This document shows, piece by piece, positions 6,011 to 15,783 of a stretch of 31,424 bases of DNA. The DNA is from a virus. The position numbers and the translations under genes are program-made. The stretch is taken from positions 1 to 31,424 of the IMG/VR virus record IMGVR_UViG_3300021376_000228; one strand, 5' to 3'. The stretch's first letter is position 1, and each line of letters opens with the position of its first letter. Below the pieces are notes generated by a model that saw only the letters and a list, made by a program, of their open reading frames with translations, did no database searches and was not told the DNA's origin.

Positions 6011-8279
6011 ACAAATTGAACAGATTCAAAGTAGAGTGCTTACTGGTGCTGCTAACAAAATTGTCCTGTGCATCAAATTGGTCTGCCTTCATAATAATCA
6101 TGTCCATAAACTTAGTCGGTAGATATTGATAAACATGATCAAGAACAGTTCTTGCATCAACACCAACCAACTTTTTGTATTCTGAGTTTTTATCCACATC
6201 ATTAGCAATATTTTCCAAACAATCTTTGAAATTACTGCTGTAGGGAGACATGTAGTAGGTGTTTGCAGAAGTTTCTACAATCGTATTGACCTTCTTAATA
6301 AGATCAACAATTGCTTTATTTTCTGGACTGATCTTTTTTTCTTTTCCGTTTCCAGTCTCGATGAAAGAAATTGCTTTTTCAATTACACCTTTCCACTCTT
6401 TCTTATTATCTTTGCCAGAATTCTTGGTGGAAATATTACGAAGCATCTCTCGAAGATCAATATTACTGATCAACCCCTCAACATCGATCTGAGCAGATGC
6501 CATATTGCTCAGATTTTCCTTAGAAGTAATGTACTCTAAAAAATCAGTTTCTGTCAAGTTCATCAAATAACCTTCCTCATCCTTCTTGAGGAAATCCATG
6601 AGACCATACACTCTGCGAATAGCAGAATCAGTGTCTGAAGAATTGGTACTAATCGCAGAAGAAATCAAGTCTGTCAAGAAAGAAGAGGTTTTTTCTGGAT
6701 TGAAAGAATACTTCACAACCAACCCAACATCCTTGCCACAACCAGGAGTAAAGCAGCGAGATGCTTCCTGAACAGCAGTTCCGATGGATCCACCATCTTT
6801 GCAATCAACCACAGCAATAATATTGGGTACTGAGAATGAACGAGCACCCATAGAGCAGGAAACAATCACAGTCCTCTCACCACCATTTGCAATAATTTCC
6901 TTTACTGCATCTTCAGCAATTCGATTGGTATAACTGTCACCATGTAGAGCGATCCAATTATAGTGTGGTGCAATCTGCTTGCCAATGGTAACAATGTTGT
7001 CAACGTCCTTTTTAGTTCCAGGAATAAACATCATCGCAGCAGGATGTTCAATAGGAGTGTACTTAGTATTATACAATCCAAAGATATCCGTATTGAATTG
7101 TTCATCGAAGAAAAGGGTACGAAGAACTTTACGGATGATATGAGAATTTCTCTTACCAAAGATTTTCGTCATATTGGGACGGTCCTTATCAAGCAGTTGG
7201 TTCAATTCCTCTACAAGTTCACTATCAACTTCAAGAGTGAGACAGGCAATCTCTACAATATCAGACAGAGAATTCATCCAATAAGATTGATTATCATAGC
7301 AGATACCTCCTGGTTCGAACAAGAAACCATGTCCATGCTTTGCTTCAAGTAGGTCAAGATATGAAAACACAATAGGATCTTGAATTTCACCCTTAGAACC
7401 AATCAATGCACGGTCAATATTCGTGCCAGTGGCAATACAAACCAGATTGTTTCCACCTTCAACGAAAGGATGAATATTATTCCGAGACCTGTTTCTCCAG
7501 GCACCATAATCTGCCTCATCAACATAGATGAGTTTGTTTAGATTGGACAGATAGTTAATGAGATCTCCATCGACTTTTTCCGCATCTTGGTGAAGTGAAA
7601 CGTCAATGATGACTCTCTTTCCTTTCTCAAGGGCATTCTTAAGTGCTTCAAGATCTGGTTTGATGATAGATACGTCAGAAACAATGTCATATGCTTGAAA
7701 CACTGCTTTTTCAAAGGATTCGTTTGCTGCCAACCAATAAGAAGCAACTACCATGACGTCAAGACCAGATTCTTTAAAGAGAGAAAGTGCCTGAAACGTC
7801 TTACCACAACGAGGACAAAGATACAGAGGCACGATAGTAGTCGACTGACCATTATACATGCTGAGAATCTTTTGATTCACCCATACTTGATGGGGACGGG
7901 GATTGAAAATATTAGAAAAAGGACGAATACCAGTTCTACGGCACTCTAGACAGTTTTCAATAGACTTCTTGAGATTAGAAACACACTCTTCATGAGTTTC
8001 TCCAGAGACTTTAAAGAGTTCTGGAGAGCGAGAACGACCCAGTTTCTTAAGATCAAGAATACCGTCCTTACGAATCCATTCATGATAGGGATGGTCCGTA
8101 TCACCACAAATATCATAAAACTCAACCCGCTCAACAAGATAGGGTAGTTTACGATACTCTGCGTCCTTACGCCAACGATCATAGGGATCTCTACCATCAA
8201 ATGTCATACCAACGTGAAAAATGTTGAATTCGTTGGTAGTGCCAATGTAAAGGATATTGCTCTTGAGGAGTGATGTCAT
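6009..8279 (-). CDS. GIY-YIG-type nuclease domain fused to SF2 helicase
   Basis: A 756-residue protein. Residues 8-110 fit the T5orf172/MUG113 branch of the GIY-YIG family: ILYIGTTNEF, then FHVGMT, an arginine-bearing helix (DPYDRWRKDAEY), HEWI and SPELFKVSGE, which supplies the usual conserved glutamate. An SF2 helicase core follows, with PRPHQ near 128, Walker A CPRCGKT at 155-161, VDEAD at 253-257, CIATGT at 281-286, SMGARSFSVPNI at 476-487 and QEASRCF at 504-510. A helical C-terminal region of about 200 residues is unassigned. A nuclease-translocase chain next to methyltransferase genes suggests a restriction-like subunit. It is the first gene of the cassette, with a promoter and terminator-like stem-loop just upstream. 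Catalytic activity is inferred. Confidence 0.75.
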   Translation of the reverse strand: MTSLLKSNILYIGTTNEFNIFHVGMTFDGRDPYDRWRKDAEYRKLPYLVERVEFYDICGDTDHPYHEWIRKDGILDLKKLGRSRSPELFKVSGETHEECVSNLKKSIENCLECRRTGIRPFSNIFNPRPHQVWVNQKILSMYNGQSTTIVPLYLCPRCGKTFQALSLFKESGLDVMVVASYWLAANESFEKAVFQAYDIVSDVSIIKPDLEALKNALEKGKRVIIDVSLHQDAEKVDGDLINYLSNLNKLIYVDEADYGAWRNRSRNNIHPFVEGGNNLVCIATGTNIDRALIGSKGEIQDPIVFSYLDLLEAKHGHGFLFEPGGICYDNQSYWMNSLSDIVEIACLTLEVDSELVEELNQLLDKDRPNMTKIFGKRNSHIIRKVLRTLFFDEQFNTDIFGLYNTKYTPIEHPAAMMFIPGTKKDVDNIVTIGKQIAPHYNWIALHGDSYTNRIAEDAVKEIIANGGERTVIVSCSMGARSFSVPNIIAVVDCKDGGSIGTAVQEASRCFTPGCGKDVGLVVKYSFNPEKTSSFLTDLISSAISTNSSDTDSAIRRVYGLMDFLKKDEEGYLMNLTETDFLEYITSKENLSNMASAQIDVEGLISNIDLREMLRNISTKNSGKDNKKEWKGVIEKAISFIETGNGKEKKISPENKAIVDLIKKVNTIVETSANTYYMSPYSSNFKDCLENIANDVDKNSEYKKLVGVDARTVLDHVYQYLPTKFMDMIIMKADQFDAQDNFVSSTSKHSTLNLFNL

Positions 8280-8314
8280 GATAAATGAGTCTTCTAGGAA
8301 TTCAGAATAGAGTT

Positions 8315-8323
8315 ATTATAGCA
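8315..8323 (-). promoter_or_regulatory. extended -10 promoter for the nuclease-methyltransferase cassette
   Basis: Minus strand TGCTATAAT, an extended -10 box 35 bases before the ATG at 8279. It sits directly after a stem-loop and T tract and shares 15 identical bases (8314-8328) with the promoter at the other end of the cassette. No -35 box. Confidence 0.6.
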
Positions 8324-8326
8324 GAA

Positions 8327-8349
8327 AAGGAACCCTTGTGAGGTTTCTT
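8327..8349 (-). terminator. weak stem-loop terminator between tail fibre gene and cassette
   Basis: Minus strand AAGAAACC-loop-GGTTCCTT forms an 8-bp stem with one mismatch (A opposite C), followed by TT then CTG. It lies about 80 bases past the stop of the fibre gene. On the plus strand the mismatch becomes a G-U pair. It is weaker than the terminator at 3731-3753 but occupies the same position relative to a promoter. The surrounding gap (8280-8430) contains nothing else I can identify. Confidence 0.45.
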
Positions 8350-8430
8350 ATCCACTTTATAAACTGTCATATCCGTTGTCTTCAACGACCACAAAGGTAT
8401 TCTACTGAGATTTTATAAGTTTGTCAAGTA

Positions 8431-9978
8431 TTATGAAAGTTTTAGAGTCGTTGTTCCCACTCCAGGGACAGAAATAATTAAATTAGAACCAGAAACTTGG
8501 AAACTAAATTGATTTCCACCCATACTTACTGCATTACAAGTAACAATACCAGCATTTCCAACAGTTACTGCTCCTGTTTTAAACTCTGCTGCCTCAACAC
8601 CATGCGATGCTTTGATATTGCCAGCAGATGCTATTCCAACACCAGCAGTAGAGGTTGGATTACCTCCAACTTGTAATGTGTAAGCAGGTGTTCCTGTAGT
8701 TCCAACAATTGCCGTTCCGTTTAGGATGGAATTTCCACTAACAGTTATATTATCTGGTTGAAGTGATCCAGTAACTTGAACGTCTCCACCAAAATAAGCA
8801 TTACCAGTTACTGTTGATGTTCCTACAACGTGTAATGTTCGATCTGGATTTGTTTTCCCTATACCCAGACTTCCATCCCAAGTAAGGGACATTCTTTCGG
8901 CAAGACTTTGACCATAAATCCATCCCCATCTTCCAGTATTAATACCAGAATTACCTAAGTGAAGATAATTATTGACACTTCCAGTATCATAATTTATAAT
9001 ATCAAGAGATTTAGAAGTGCTGGATGGATAAGATCCGTCAGCATTACCAAATTGAATATATCCATAACTAGAAGCTGCTCCAGTGATAGAACGTCCAAGA
9101 ACTAATCTTGATTCTGCTGTGGTACTAACGACCTGAATCGAAGAAATACCAGAACTTCTAATTTCAATATCTGCCTGAGGTGTAACATCACCAACTACTA
9201 GTTTTGCTCCGTCAACAACTCTTAGAGTATTATAAACCGTGGAAATTCCTGCGGTAGAATATCCAACATTCGATGCAACGATATTAATGTTTGCAGTTGG
9301 TAGTAAATCACTAGCAGTAGCAGCATTTCCAGTTAAAGCGCCTACAAAACTAGATGCAGTAAGAATACCCGTTGGTTTATTGATATTGGAAGGAAGTCTA
9401 TCATTATTAAGTGTTCCTGTTGCTATTGCATCAGCAGCATTTAATCCAGTAACACCAATACCGTAACCATAAATTTTGGTAATAGTTGCAATACCAGCAA
9501 CTGTTACGTCACCAACAGAACTAATACCAACACCACGGGAGAAACTTGAAAGATTATTATTTCCACCAACTTGGAAGGTAAATCTTGGATCTACTGTACC
9601 GACTCCAACATTACCAGCAGCGTATATACTCGTATATCCTAGTCCTACATCCGTATCTACCCACTGAGAAGTAGGCATTCCTTGCAAATATCTTGCATCA
9701 CCATAATAAGTTACAATACCACTGGTGCTGGTAGCAGTGATAATTCCAGAACGGAATGAAGTAATACCAACCTCTAATTTACTTTGTACTGTCGCAACAC
9801 CGATAAAAGCATCCCGAATTGTGGCAACACCAACAACTTTAAGAGAACCTCGTACATCTAGGAATTCGGTGGGAACCGATGTACCAATTCCCACCAAACC
9901 AACAGAGTTTACTATGAAGTTATCTTCATCTACCTGAACACCATTACGAAAGTTAAACGACTTCCTAAAATTTGCCAT
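8431..9978 (-). CDS. tail fibre-like structural protein with repeated GIGT motifs
   Basis: A 515-residue protein rich in G, S, T, A and V and nearly free of cysteine. It carries repeats of the type GIGT..P...L.V.G (VGIGTSVPTEFLDVRG, VGVGTVDPRFTFQVGG, LGIGKTNPDRTLHVVG, IVGTTGTPAYTLQVGG). These are typical of trimeric beta-structured fibres and head-attached fibres of cyanomyoviruses. The N-terminus (MANFRKSFNFRNGVQVDEDN) is the usual start of this family and may anchor it to the virion. No S74 or collar domain is present. It follows the 1807-residue fibre gene by 20 bases, and a late-promoter-like ATAAATA straddles that gene's stop codon. Exact position in the virion is unknown. Confidence 0.75.
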   Translation of the reverse strand: MANFRKSFNFRNGVQVDEDNFIVNSVGLVGIGTSVPTEFLDVRGSLKVVGVATIRDAFIGVATVQSKLEVGITSFRSGIITATSTSGIVTYYGDARYLQGMPTSQWVDTDVGLGYTSIYAAGNVGVGTVDPRFTFQVGGNNNLSSFSRGVGISSVGDVTVAGIATITKIYGYGIGVTGLNAADAIATGTLNNDRLPSNINKPTGILTASSFVGALTGNAATASDLLPTANINIVASNVGYSTAGISTVYNTLRVVDGAKLVVGDVTPQADIEIRSSGISSIQVVSTTAESRLVLGRSITGAASSYGYIQFGNADGSYPSSTSKSLDIINYDTGSVNNYLHLGNSGINTGRWGWIYGQSLAERMSLTWDGSLGIGKTNPDRTLHVVGTSTVTGNAYFGGDVQVTGSLQPDNITVSGNSILNGTAIVGTTGTPAYTLQVGGNPTSTAGVGIASAGNIKASHGVEAAEFKTGAVTVGNAGIVTCNAVSMGGNQFSFQVSGSNLIISVPGVGTTTLKLS

Positions 9979-9995
9979 CTTATATGGTTTTTAGT

Positions 9996-10002
9996 TATTT
10001 AT
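9996..10002 (-). promoter_or_regulatory. late-promoter-like box before the 515-residue fibre gene
   Basis: Minus strand CATAAATA, seven of eight matches to the T4 late consensus TATAAATA. The TAA inside it is the stop codon of the 1807-residue gene. It lies 17 bases before the ATG. Confidence 0.45.
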
Positions 10003-13000
10003 GATGTTCTCATGATGTAGCAAAGAGCATAATATGGGGGTCTATTTTCGTGTGCTGATCCGCCACCAGTATTATTAATAGATCCACTAATACTAGTACC
10101 ACTATTACTATATCCATGAGCACCAACAGCATCACCACCATATTGGAACACTTTGGTGGAGTCAATCAATGATTTGGTTGAACCACTAAGACTAAATGGG
10201 TGAGTGTGAGATGGCATTTCACTAGTTGTTAGCGTAACTGAGTTAGCACCACCTGTATCATTTACAGAATATCCAGATGTTCCAGAAACAGTGGCATTAT
10301 CACCACCAGCACCAACAACAAATCTTTCTCTAAGGTCTGGTGTTGTATATGCTCCAACAGTTTGTCCGTTACAGAGCGACCATCCAGATGGAATAGCACC
10401 AACAGCACCATACCAAAGGATGATAGAACCGATTGGGAATAATCCGGTTCCTTCAACAACAATGTTGCCCTTAACACGGAGATCTCCAGTGATTGAAGTT
10501 GCTCCGCCAACAGTTAGGTTTTCGGCAATACCAGCACCACCATCAATTTGAAGTGCTCCAGTATCTACATTTCCAAGCGTATTTCCTTGAGTTGATTGTA
10601 GTTTAACAAGATTATGGGTGGTTGTAACACCAACAATCTCAGCATTACCACGAACGTAAAGATCTCCGGAGATAGAAGAACCTGCACCAACATATAAATT
10701 CTTCTCAATTCCAACACCACCATCAACAATCAGTGCTCCAGTATCTTTAGATGTTGAGTTTGTGGTATTTGTAATTTCAACATGTCCACCAACTCTTAAA
10801 TTATCATTCAAACTAAGGATATCATTGAACTTGGTTTCACCATTAAATGTTACTGGTCCATCAAACTGAGAAAGAACTGTGCCAGAGTTTCCACCCTCAA
10901 CTCTCAATCTTTCTTTGATGATAACTTCATCAAATACAGCACTTAAGATGCTGGTTTCTTGACCAGTTGTTGTTGGAATCGGAGCATCAAAAGTTCTTTC
11001 TTGTCCAGTTGCAGAACTGACCCTCTTATTACCAATATAGAAATCACCATCATTGTTCATACCAGTGTAAACAATGATACCACCTGACTTTTCTTGAGAT
11101 TGTGAGAGGAATACTTCTCTCTCATTCAGGGATTTAGATTGAACCTGTGGTAAAGCTGTTGAATAGTTACCAGGTCCAAATCCAAGATATTCAAAAGTAT
11201 GACCAGAAGCACGGGCAATCGCAGGTCTTCTAACTTCAACAGGAATTGGTTTGATCTTGTTGATAGGTGATCCTGCTTTATGTTCGGAAACAATAGTTCC
11301 TAGAGCACCACGAATAACACTAATTTCATTATTACTAGAACCACTTAAAGTGCTACTAGTAATTCTCATAATTTCGCCACCACTTTGGATGAATGATCCA
11401 AGTGGAAATCTTGCTAAAGTTCCAATACCAGAATTTGGTAAAGACACTGCTAAGGTAGTTCCTGATACTGTAATATCACCAACTAAAGTTAGATAATCAT
11501 TTCCATAAGGAGTAAAACTCCTAATCGACAGATTTTCAATTGTTGAATCAGAAATGGCATCATTTGCTGAAATTCCATGTTTTAAGATATGGTTTGGTGA
11601 TCCAACTGATGCATTAGTATGAATTGTGAATGTATTGACACCAACTCTTTCTTTAACTAGGTAATCCCCAAGATTATTTCTACTAGAATCGATAAATCTA
11701 AATCTATTTCCAACAAACAGACCATGAGCACCTGAACACGTAATAGTTGATAATCCAGTTACAGAATCAAATGTTGTTATTGACGAAACTCTAATTGAAG
11801 GTCCAATGGGTAACACGTATGATCCAATAATTGTGAGAGGATCACCACTACTATGACCTATTGCAATTTGATTTTTAGCAGGGACTGATGAAATGCGGTA
11901 GTATCCATCGGTAGTTGTTCCAATACCAGTTACTTGAACAACATCGCCAATATTAGTCGAAATGCCAGAAGTTGCAATAGTAATATTTGCACTTGCAGAT
12001 CCACCGATTGTTCCACTGTCAAAGTAAAGTGTCTCACCATTGGCATAACCAGAACCACCAGCAATAATATCAGCAGCAACAACAGATCCTCCAGAAACAA
12101 CTACCTTAGCAGTTGCACCATCCCAATTAGAAAGACCAACTTCATTATAAAGTTTTACATTATGATAAGTTCCATTAGAATGTCCAGATCCACCATTCAG
12201 TGTCGAGTAAGTTGCAAGACCAGAAAATCCATGCTCTCTATCAAAAGTAATTGTAGAAATACCAGAAGAAGTTGTAACACCAGTAACTGATACTCCTTTA
12301 TGGAAAGTTTTAAGAGCTAAATCAATACTTTCCCTTGTAACACTTCTCTTAAGATCATTTGTTACAACTTCTCCAAGAGGAGATCTCTTAGCAAATGAAA
12401 CTGCAGAGGAAGGAGAATCATTTTGATTATCCTTATCCATTTGTGGATAGAGATCTTCAATTTGTTGACTATACTTATAATCTGTAAACTCAGTCAGGAT
12501 GGAGTTATTTGAGTTTGTTACATACAGATGATACACACCATCTTGTATTCCAAAGATGTATGGTGTTATTGCTTCTTTTCTATAAACATAAAGGTTCTTT
12601 TTAAGATCGTTTCTTTCAAATCTTGGTAAAGATGTCGATCTTACGTGAGTATTGTTGGTATATGTTCCTAAATTATGAACAACACCAGAAACATCTGTTG
12701 AACTATATGAGAAAGTATTAGCATTTGAAACTGTAGCAACTTCAAATGTACCATTAAATCCAATATTTTCTAAACCAGATGTATTGGTTGTACTAGTTAT
12801 ATTTTTAATAATTACTTGATCGCCGACATTAAGATCATGTGGAAGATCGCAAATTACTGTGACTGTAGAAGAGGCAACAGTACAAGTTGAAATGAATCTT
12901 GGATTTCTCTTATAATCATAATCTGATGATGTAATTGATGTTAAATTAAAATCAGAGTTACTTCTTGCTCCCGTAGTGCTTGTTTCCTGAATAATGAAAC

Positions 13001-15422
13001 CTTCTCCAGGATCTTTAGCACTTGGTACATCTTTTGAAATTACATATCTAACTTTAAATATTTTTTCATCCAAACTCCTATTATCTTCTACCCTAACAAC
13101 AAAGGCATCACCGGTTCTTTGACCAATTCCAGCAACTCCTTGGGAATTAATAACTCTATAAATTTCATTATTTTGATCTGATACAACAAACCAATTAGAA
13201 TATATGGAATCCCATTGTATAGGATGTCCAATTTCTCCAGGATTTTTATCAGATACTCTACTTTCTACACGAAGTTGAGAACCACCATAAATTGTGATTG
13301 GTATATTATTTTCAGCATTTGCTTTGGTTGCTGCAACTTTAATTTGTGATGTAGAAACTCTAATCGCATAGTAAATGGTATTTGAAGTTATATTTTCTGG
13401 GAGATCACCAGAATCACTTATAATACGGATTGTTTCTCCTGTTTGAATATAATGAAGACCAATTGTCAGTATATTTGAACTTGGACCACTTGTTACCTTA
13501 TGGAATTTCTCTGAAGTTACTGATCCGTATGCAACTGTTGAACTAGAACTAACGACATTATCTGTCATTCTAATTGGAGCTACGCTAGTTCCAGCACCAG
13601 CAACAACATGCAATTGATCATCCAACCTTGAACCAATTCTATATCCTTGAGTAATACTTGCTGGAGGGATGTCAGCATTATCATAACCATAGAGATATAA
13701 ATGGCTGGAAATGCCAATTTGAGTTGTGAGCCCAACATCAATAGAAACCCAATCAATTTGTTCTTGAGACGATGTGATTGCTCTTGGAGTGATAATATTG
13801 GTTATATAACCGTGAGTATCTTTGGTAAATGCTTCTTTTCTAAATCCTTCGGCATGTAGAGAGTGTTGACCAAAGTTAGAGTTTGAGTTAGTGATTGAAG
13901 CATCACCACCAGTTCTAATATCAAAGTGGAATGTAAATCCAATTGCGAAAACAGAAACAATCTGCACAAACGCATCATTAGTCATCTTAATGTGACTAGT
14001 TTCCCAACCACTTCTATAGATGGCATCAGAGTCTAAGTGATAGACTGTATCTGGGTTTGTTGAAGAAGATTGTGTAGATAGAGTAGATCCAGTTTGCTTT
14101 GTAATGGCAATCGAATCATATACCCTTGATGACTTATTGTATTTTACAAATGCTCTATCATCTTTCTGTAGTGAAACAGCAGTGAACTGAGCAACAACCA
14201 TCGAACGGAAACCAGATGCCTTGCTTCCATCGGCGTGCATACCCTGCATACCAAAAACTGAACGCAGAGAGATGTTAAAGATATATGGAGATGCACCAGA
14301 AACTGTATCAGTCTCGATGGTAACAGTTGCTGATGAAACACTAGGAGAAGCAGGTAAGTTTGCTCTTACAAAAGGAATAGCATAGGTAAATTGTGTTGCA
14401 TTCAGAACTGCCTGTACTTTACCTGAGACATTATAATCTGCTTCCGAAACACCTTTAATCTTAATTGGTGTATCTGCAGTTAAATTATGTTCTGTTGTAG
14501 TTGTAACTGTAATAACAGAACTTGGCGTAAAACCATCACCAGAAATAATCGAAGAAATTGAAATCGGATCTGCCGCAAAGGCACCAACAATTTCCCATTC
14601 TGGTCTTTGTGGATAGAAACCAAGTGGTTCGTCAGGATATTTTTGGTCAATATCTCTACCAGATGCCAAGTTAAAGGCATTTGATAGTTTACTATAGTAC
14701 ATCTGAAGATCTGTAAGATCATAACCAGATGGGAGATTTACACCATCAGCATACTCGAAGCAAGTAAGTTTATGGTGAGAAAATGTTGGTTTAGATTGAT
14801 TGTTTGCTGAAAAATCTACTGGATCTGTATAAACAGTTCCATCTTCTCTACCGTCAAAGATGGAGAACTGCCAGAAATAACAAGCACCAGTAACTCTGAA
14901 GATTGCAGATTGATCTACTACAGAATCTGTTGGGTTTGGAACATACTTAGGACGAATCTTAGTCTTTCTGAGGTCAAGACCAACGATTGAAGTTCCTCTA
15001 GGTACAACAACACCACCATGAATACTATTAAACTTATAGAGAATATTATCGCTTTGGGTTAAATCAAATACTGATTCTAAAGTGAGAGATAGTGTAGTTT
15101 GTGCCGCAGTTTGAGCACCAGAAGGAGATACCGCTGTTGCTGTTCCAGTAACGGATTTAATAGCAAATCCTGGACGGTTATCAATTAAATGCTCTCCAGG
15201 CATGAGAAGAATCGTTGTCTTCTCAGTAATATCGTTATTACTACCTCTCAAATATGAAAATCTTGCCGATTCAATCAATGCCCTTTGAATCGTTTTGAAA
15301 GGTTTTGTTAATGAATTACCTTGATTAGTTACATCATCACTAGAGTTAATGTCATTGGGATTAACATAGAGGATTCTCCCTTCAGTACTCTTAATAAAAT
15401 TTTCTAATTTATTTAATGGCAA
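9999..15422 (-). CDS. giant tail fibre protein with C-terminal tail collar domain
   Basis: A 1807-residue structural protein. The N-terminus (LENFIKSTEGRILYVNP..., KPFKTIQRALIESARFSYLRG) has the repeat style of right-handed beta-helix proteins. The long middle is beta-rich and full of S, T, G, N and V. The last 150 residues form a phage tail collar domain like the end of T4 gp12: GSIILWYGAVGAIPSGW, LCNGQT, PDLRERFVVGAG, MPSHTH, and ENRPPYYALCYIM. It probably forms a long fibre or a baseplate-attached adhesin that contacts the host. The start codon is TTG, preceded by GCGGA; the next in-frame methionine is far inside the conserved region, so TTG is needed. The upstream box GATAAATA suggests late expression. 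Confidence 0.8.
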   Translation of the reverse strand: MPLNKLENFIKSTEGRILYVNPNDINSSDDVTNQGNSLTKPFKTIQRALIESARFSYLRGSNNDITEKTTILLMPGEHLIDNRPGFAIKSVTGTATAVSPSGAQTAAQTTLSLTLESVFDLTQSDNILYKFNSIHGGVVVPRGTSIVGLDLRKTKIRPKYVPNPTDSVVDQSAIFRVTGACYFWQFSIFDGREDGTVYTDPVDFSANNQSKPTFSHHKLTCFEYADGVNLPSGYDLTDLQMYYSKLSNAFNLASGRDIDQKYPDEPLGFYPQRPEWEIVGAFAADPISISSIISGDGFTPSSVITVTTTTEHNLTADTPIKIKGVSEADYNVSGKVQAVLNATQFTYAIPFVRANLPASPSVSSATVTIETDTVSGASPYIFNISLRSVFGMQGMHADGSKASGFRSMVVAQFTAVSLQKDDRAFVKYNKSSRVYDSIAITKQTGSTLSTQSSSTNPDTVYHLDSDAIYRSGWETSHIKMTNDAFVQIVSVFAIGFTFHFDIRTGGDASITNSNSNFGQHSLHAEGFRKEAFTKDTHGYITNIITPRAITSSQEQIDWVSIDVGLTTQIGISSHLYLYGYDNADIPPASITQGYRIGSRLDDQLHVVAGAGTSVAPIRMTDNVVSSSSTVAYGSVTSEKFHKVTSGPSSNILTIGLHYIQTGETIRIISDSGDLPENITSNTIYYAIRVSTSQIKVAATKANAENNIPITIYGGSQLRVESRVSDKNPGEIGHPIQWDSIYSNWFVVSDQNNEIYRVINSQGVAGIGQRTGDAFVVRVEDNRSLDEKIFKVRYVISKDVPSAKDPGEGFIIQETSTTGARSNSDFNLTSITSSDYDYKRNPRFISTCTVASSTVTVICDLPHDLNVGDQVIIKNITSTTNTSGLENIGFNGTFEVATVSNANTFSYSSTDVSGVVHNLGTYTNNTHVRSTSLPRFERNDLKKNLYVYRKEAITPYIFGIQDGVYHLYVTNSNNSILTEFTDYKYSQQIEDLYPQMDKDNQNDSPSSAVSFAKRSPLGEVVTNDLKRSVTRESIDLALKTFHKGVSVTGVTTSSGISTITFDREHGFSGLATYSTLNGGSGHSNGTYHNVKLYNEVGLSNWDGATAKVVVSGGSVVAADIIAGGSGYANGETLYFDSGTIGGSASANITIATSGISTNIGDVVQVTGIGTTTDGYYRISSVPAKNQIAIGHSSGDPLTIIGSYVLPIGPSIRVSSITTFDSVTGLSTITCSGAHGLFVGNRFRFIDSSRNNLGDYLVKERVGVNTFTIHTNASVGSPNHILKHGISANDAISDSTIENLSIRSFTPYGNDYLTLVGDITVSGTTLAVSLPNSGIGTLARFPLGSFIQSGGEIMRITSSTLSGSSNNEISVIRGALGTIVSEHKAGSPINKIKPIPVEVRRPAIARASGHTFEYLGFGPGNYSTALPQVQSKSLNEREVFLSQSQEKSGGIIVYTGMNNDGDFYIGNKRVSSATGQERTFDAPIPTTTGQETSILSAVFDEVIIKERLRVEGGNSGTVLSQFDGPVTFNGETKFNDILSLNDNLRVGGHVEITNTTNSTSKDTGALIVDGGVGIEKNLYVGAGSSISGDLYVRGNAEIVGVTTTHNLVKLQSTQGNTLGNVDTGALQIDGGAGIAENLTVGGATSITGDLRVKGNIVVEGTGLFPIGSIILWYGAVGAIPSGWSLCNGQTVGAYTTPDLRERFVVGAGGDNATVSGTSGYSVNDTGGANSVTLTTSEMPSHTHPFSLSGSTKSLIDSTKVFQYGGDAVGAHGYSNSGTSISGSINNTGGGSAHENRPPYYALCYIMRTS

Positions 15423-15453
15423 TTTTCCGCACCAGGAACTTCTTTCTATCCAT

Positions 15454-15460
15454 TATTTAT
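15454..15460 (-). promoter_or_regulatory. late-promoter-like box before the giant fibre gene
   Basis: Minus strand GATAAATA, seven of eight matches to TATAAATA, containing the stop codon of the 101-residue gene and lying about 30 bases before the TTG start. Confidence 0.45.
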
Positions 15461-15762
15461 CCCATTAAATCTTCCTCATCATAATAATATTCGATTTCGT
15501 CTGGCATATCTTCTGGGTTTTCTAACTCAATAGGAAACATACAAGGATGTGCTTCCTCGTCTATAAGGTAGAAAGAACTTCTGTATAAGTCTTCTGGTTC
15601 GTATGACCTTTCTTTATCTGCTAATCTTTTAAGGTCATCATCTTCCAAGTGCCCATCAGGCATCTCATCAAAGGTAAATGGGACTTGATTAATAAAATAC
15701 ATCTTCACAATCATACTGCCGTTATCATACCAACAGTATGCTGTGTCAATTCTATAAGACAT
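15457..15762 (-). CDS. small acidic hypothetical protein
   Basis: A 101-residue, strongly acidic protein (MSYRIDTAYCWYDNGSMIVK...; DEIEYYYDEEDLMG at the end). Acidic phage proteins of this kind can mimic DNA or inhibit host enzymes, but nothing here proves that. It lies just downstream of the tRNA cluster, with an ATAAATA box 22 bases before the ATG and no clear ribosome site. It could also be read from the consensus promoter at 16451-16479. No family recognised. Confidence 0.6.
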   Translation of the reverse strand: MSYRIDTAYCWYDNGSMIVKMYFINQVPFTFDEMPDGHLEDDDLKRLADKERSYEPEDLYRSSFYLIDEEAHPCMFPIELENPEDMPDEIEYYYDEEDLMG

Positions 15763-15783
15763 AGGAGAGTGCCTGATATCTTA

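Noticed and set aside
7797-7817. LCPRC in the large helicase considered as half of a zinc finger
   Set aside because: It is part of the Walker A motif CPRCGKT in the right place before the DEAD box, with no second CxxC nearby.
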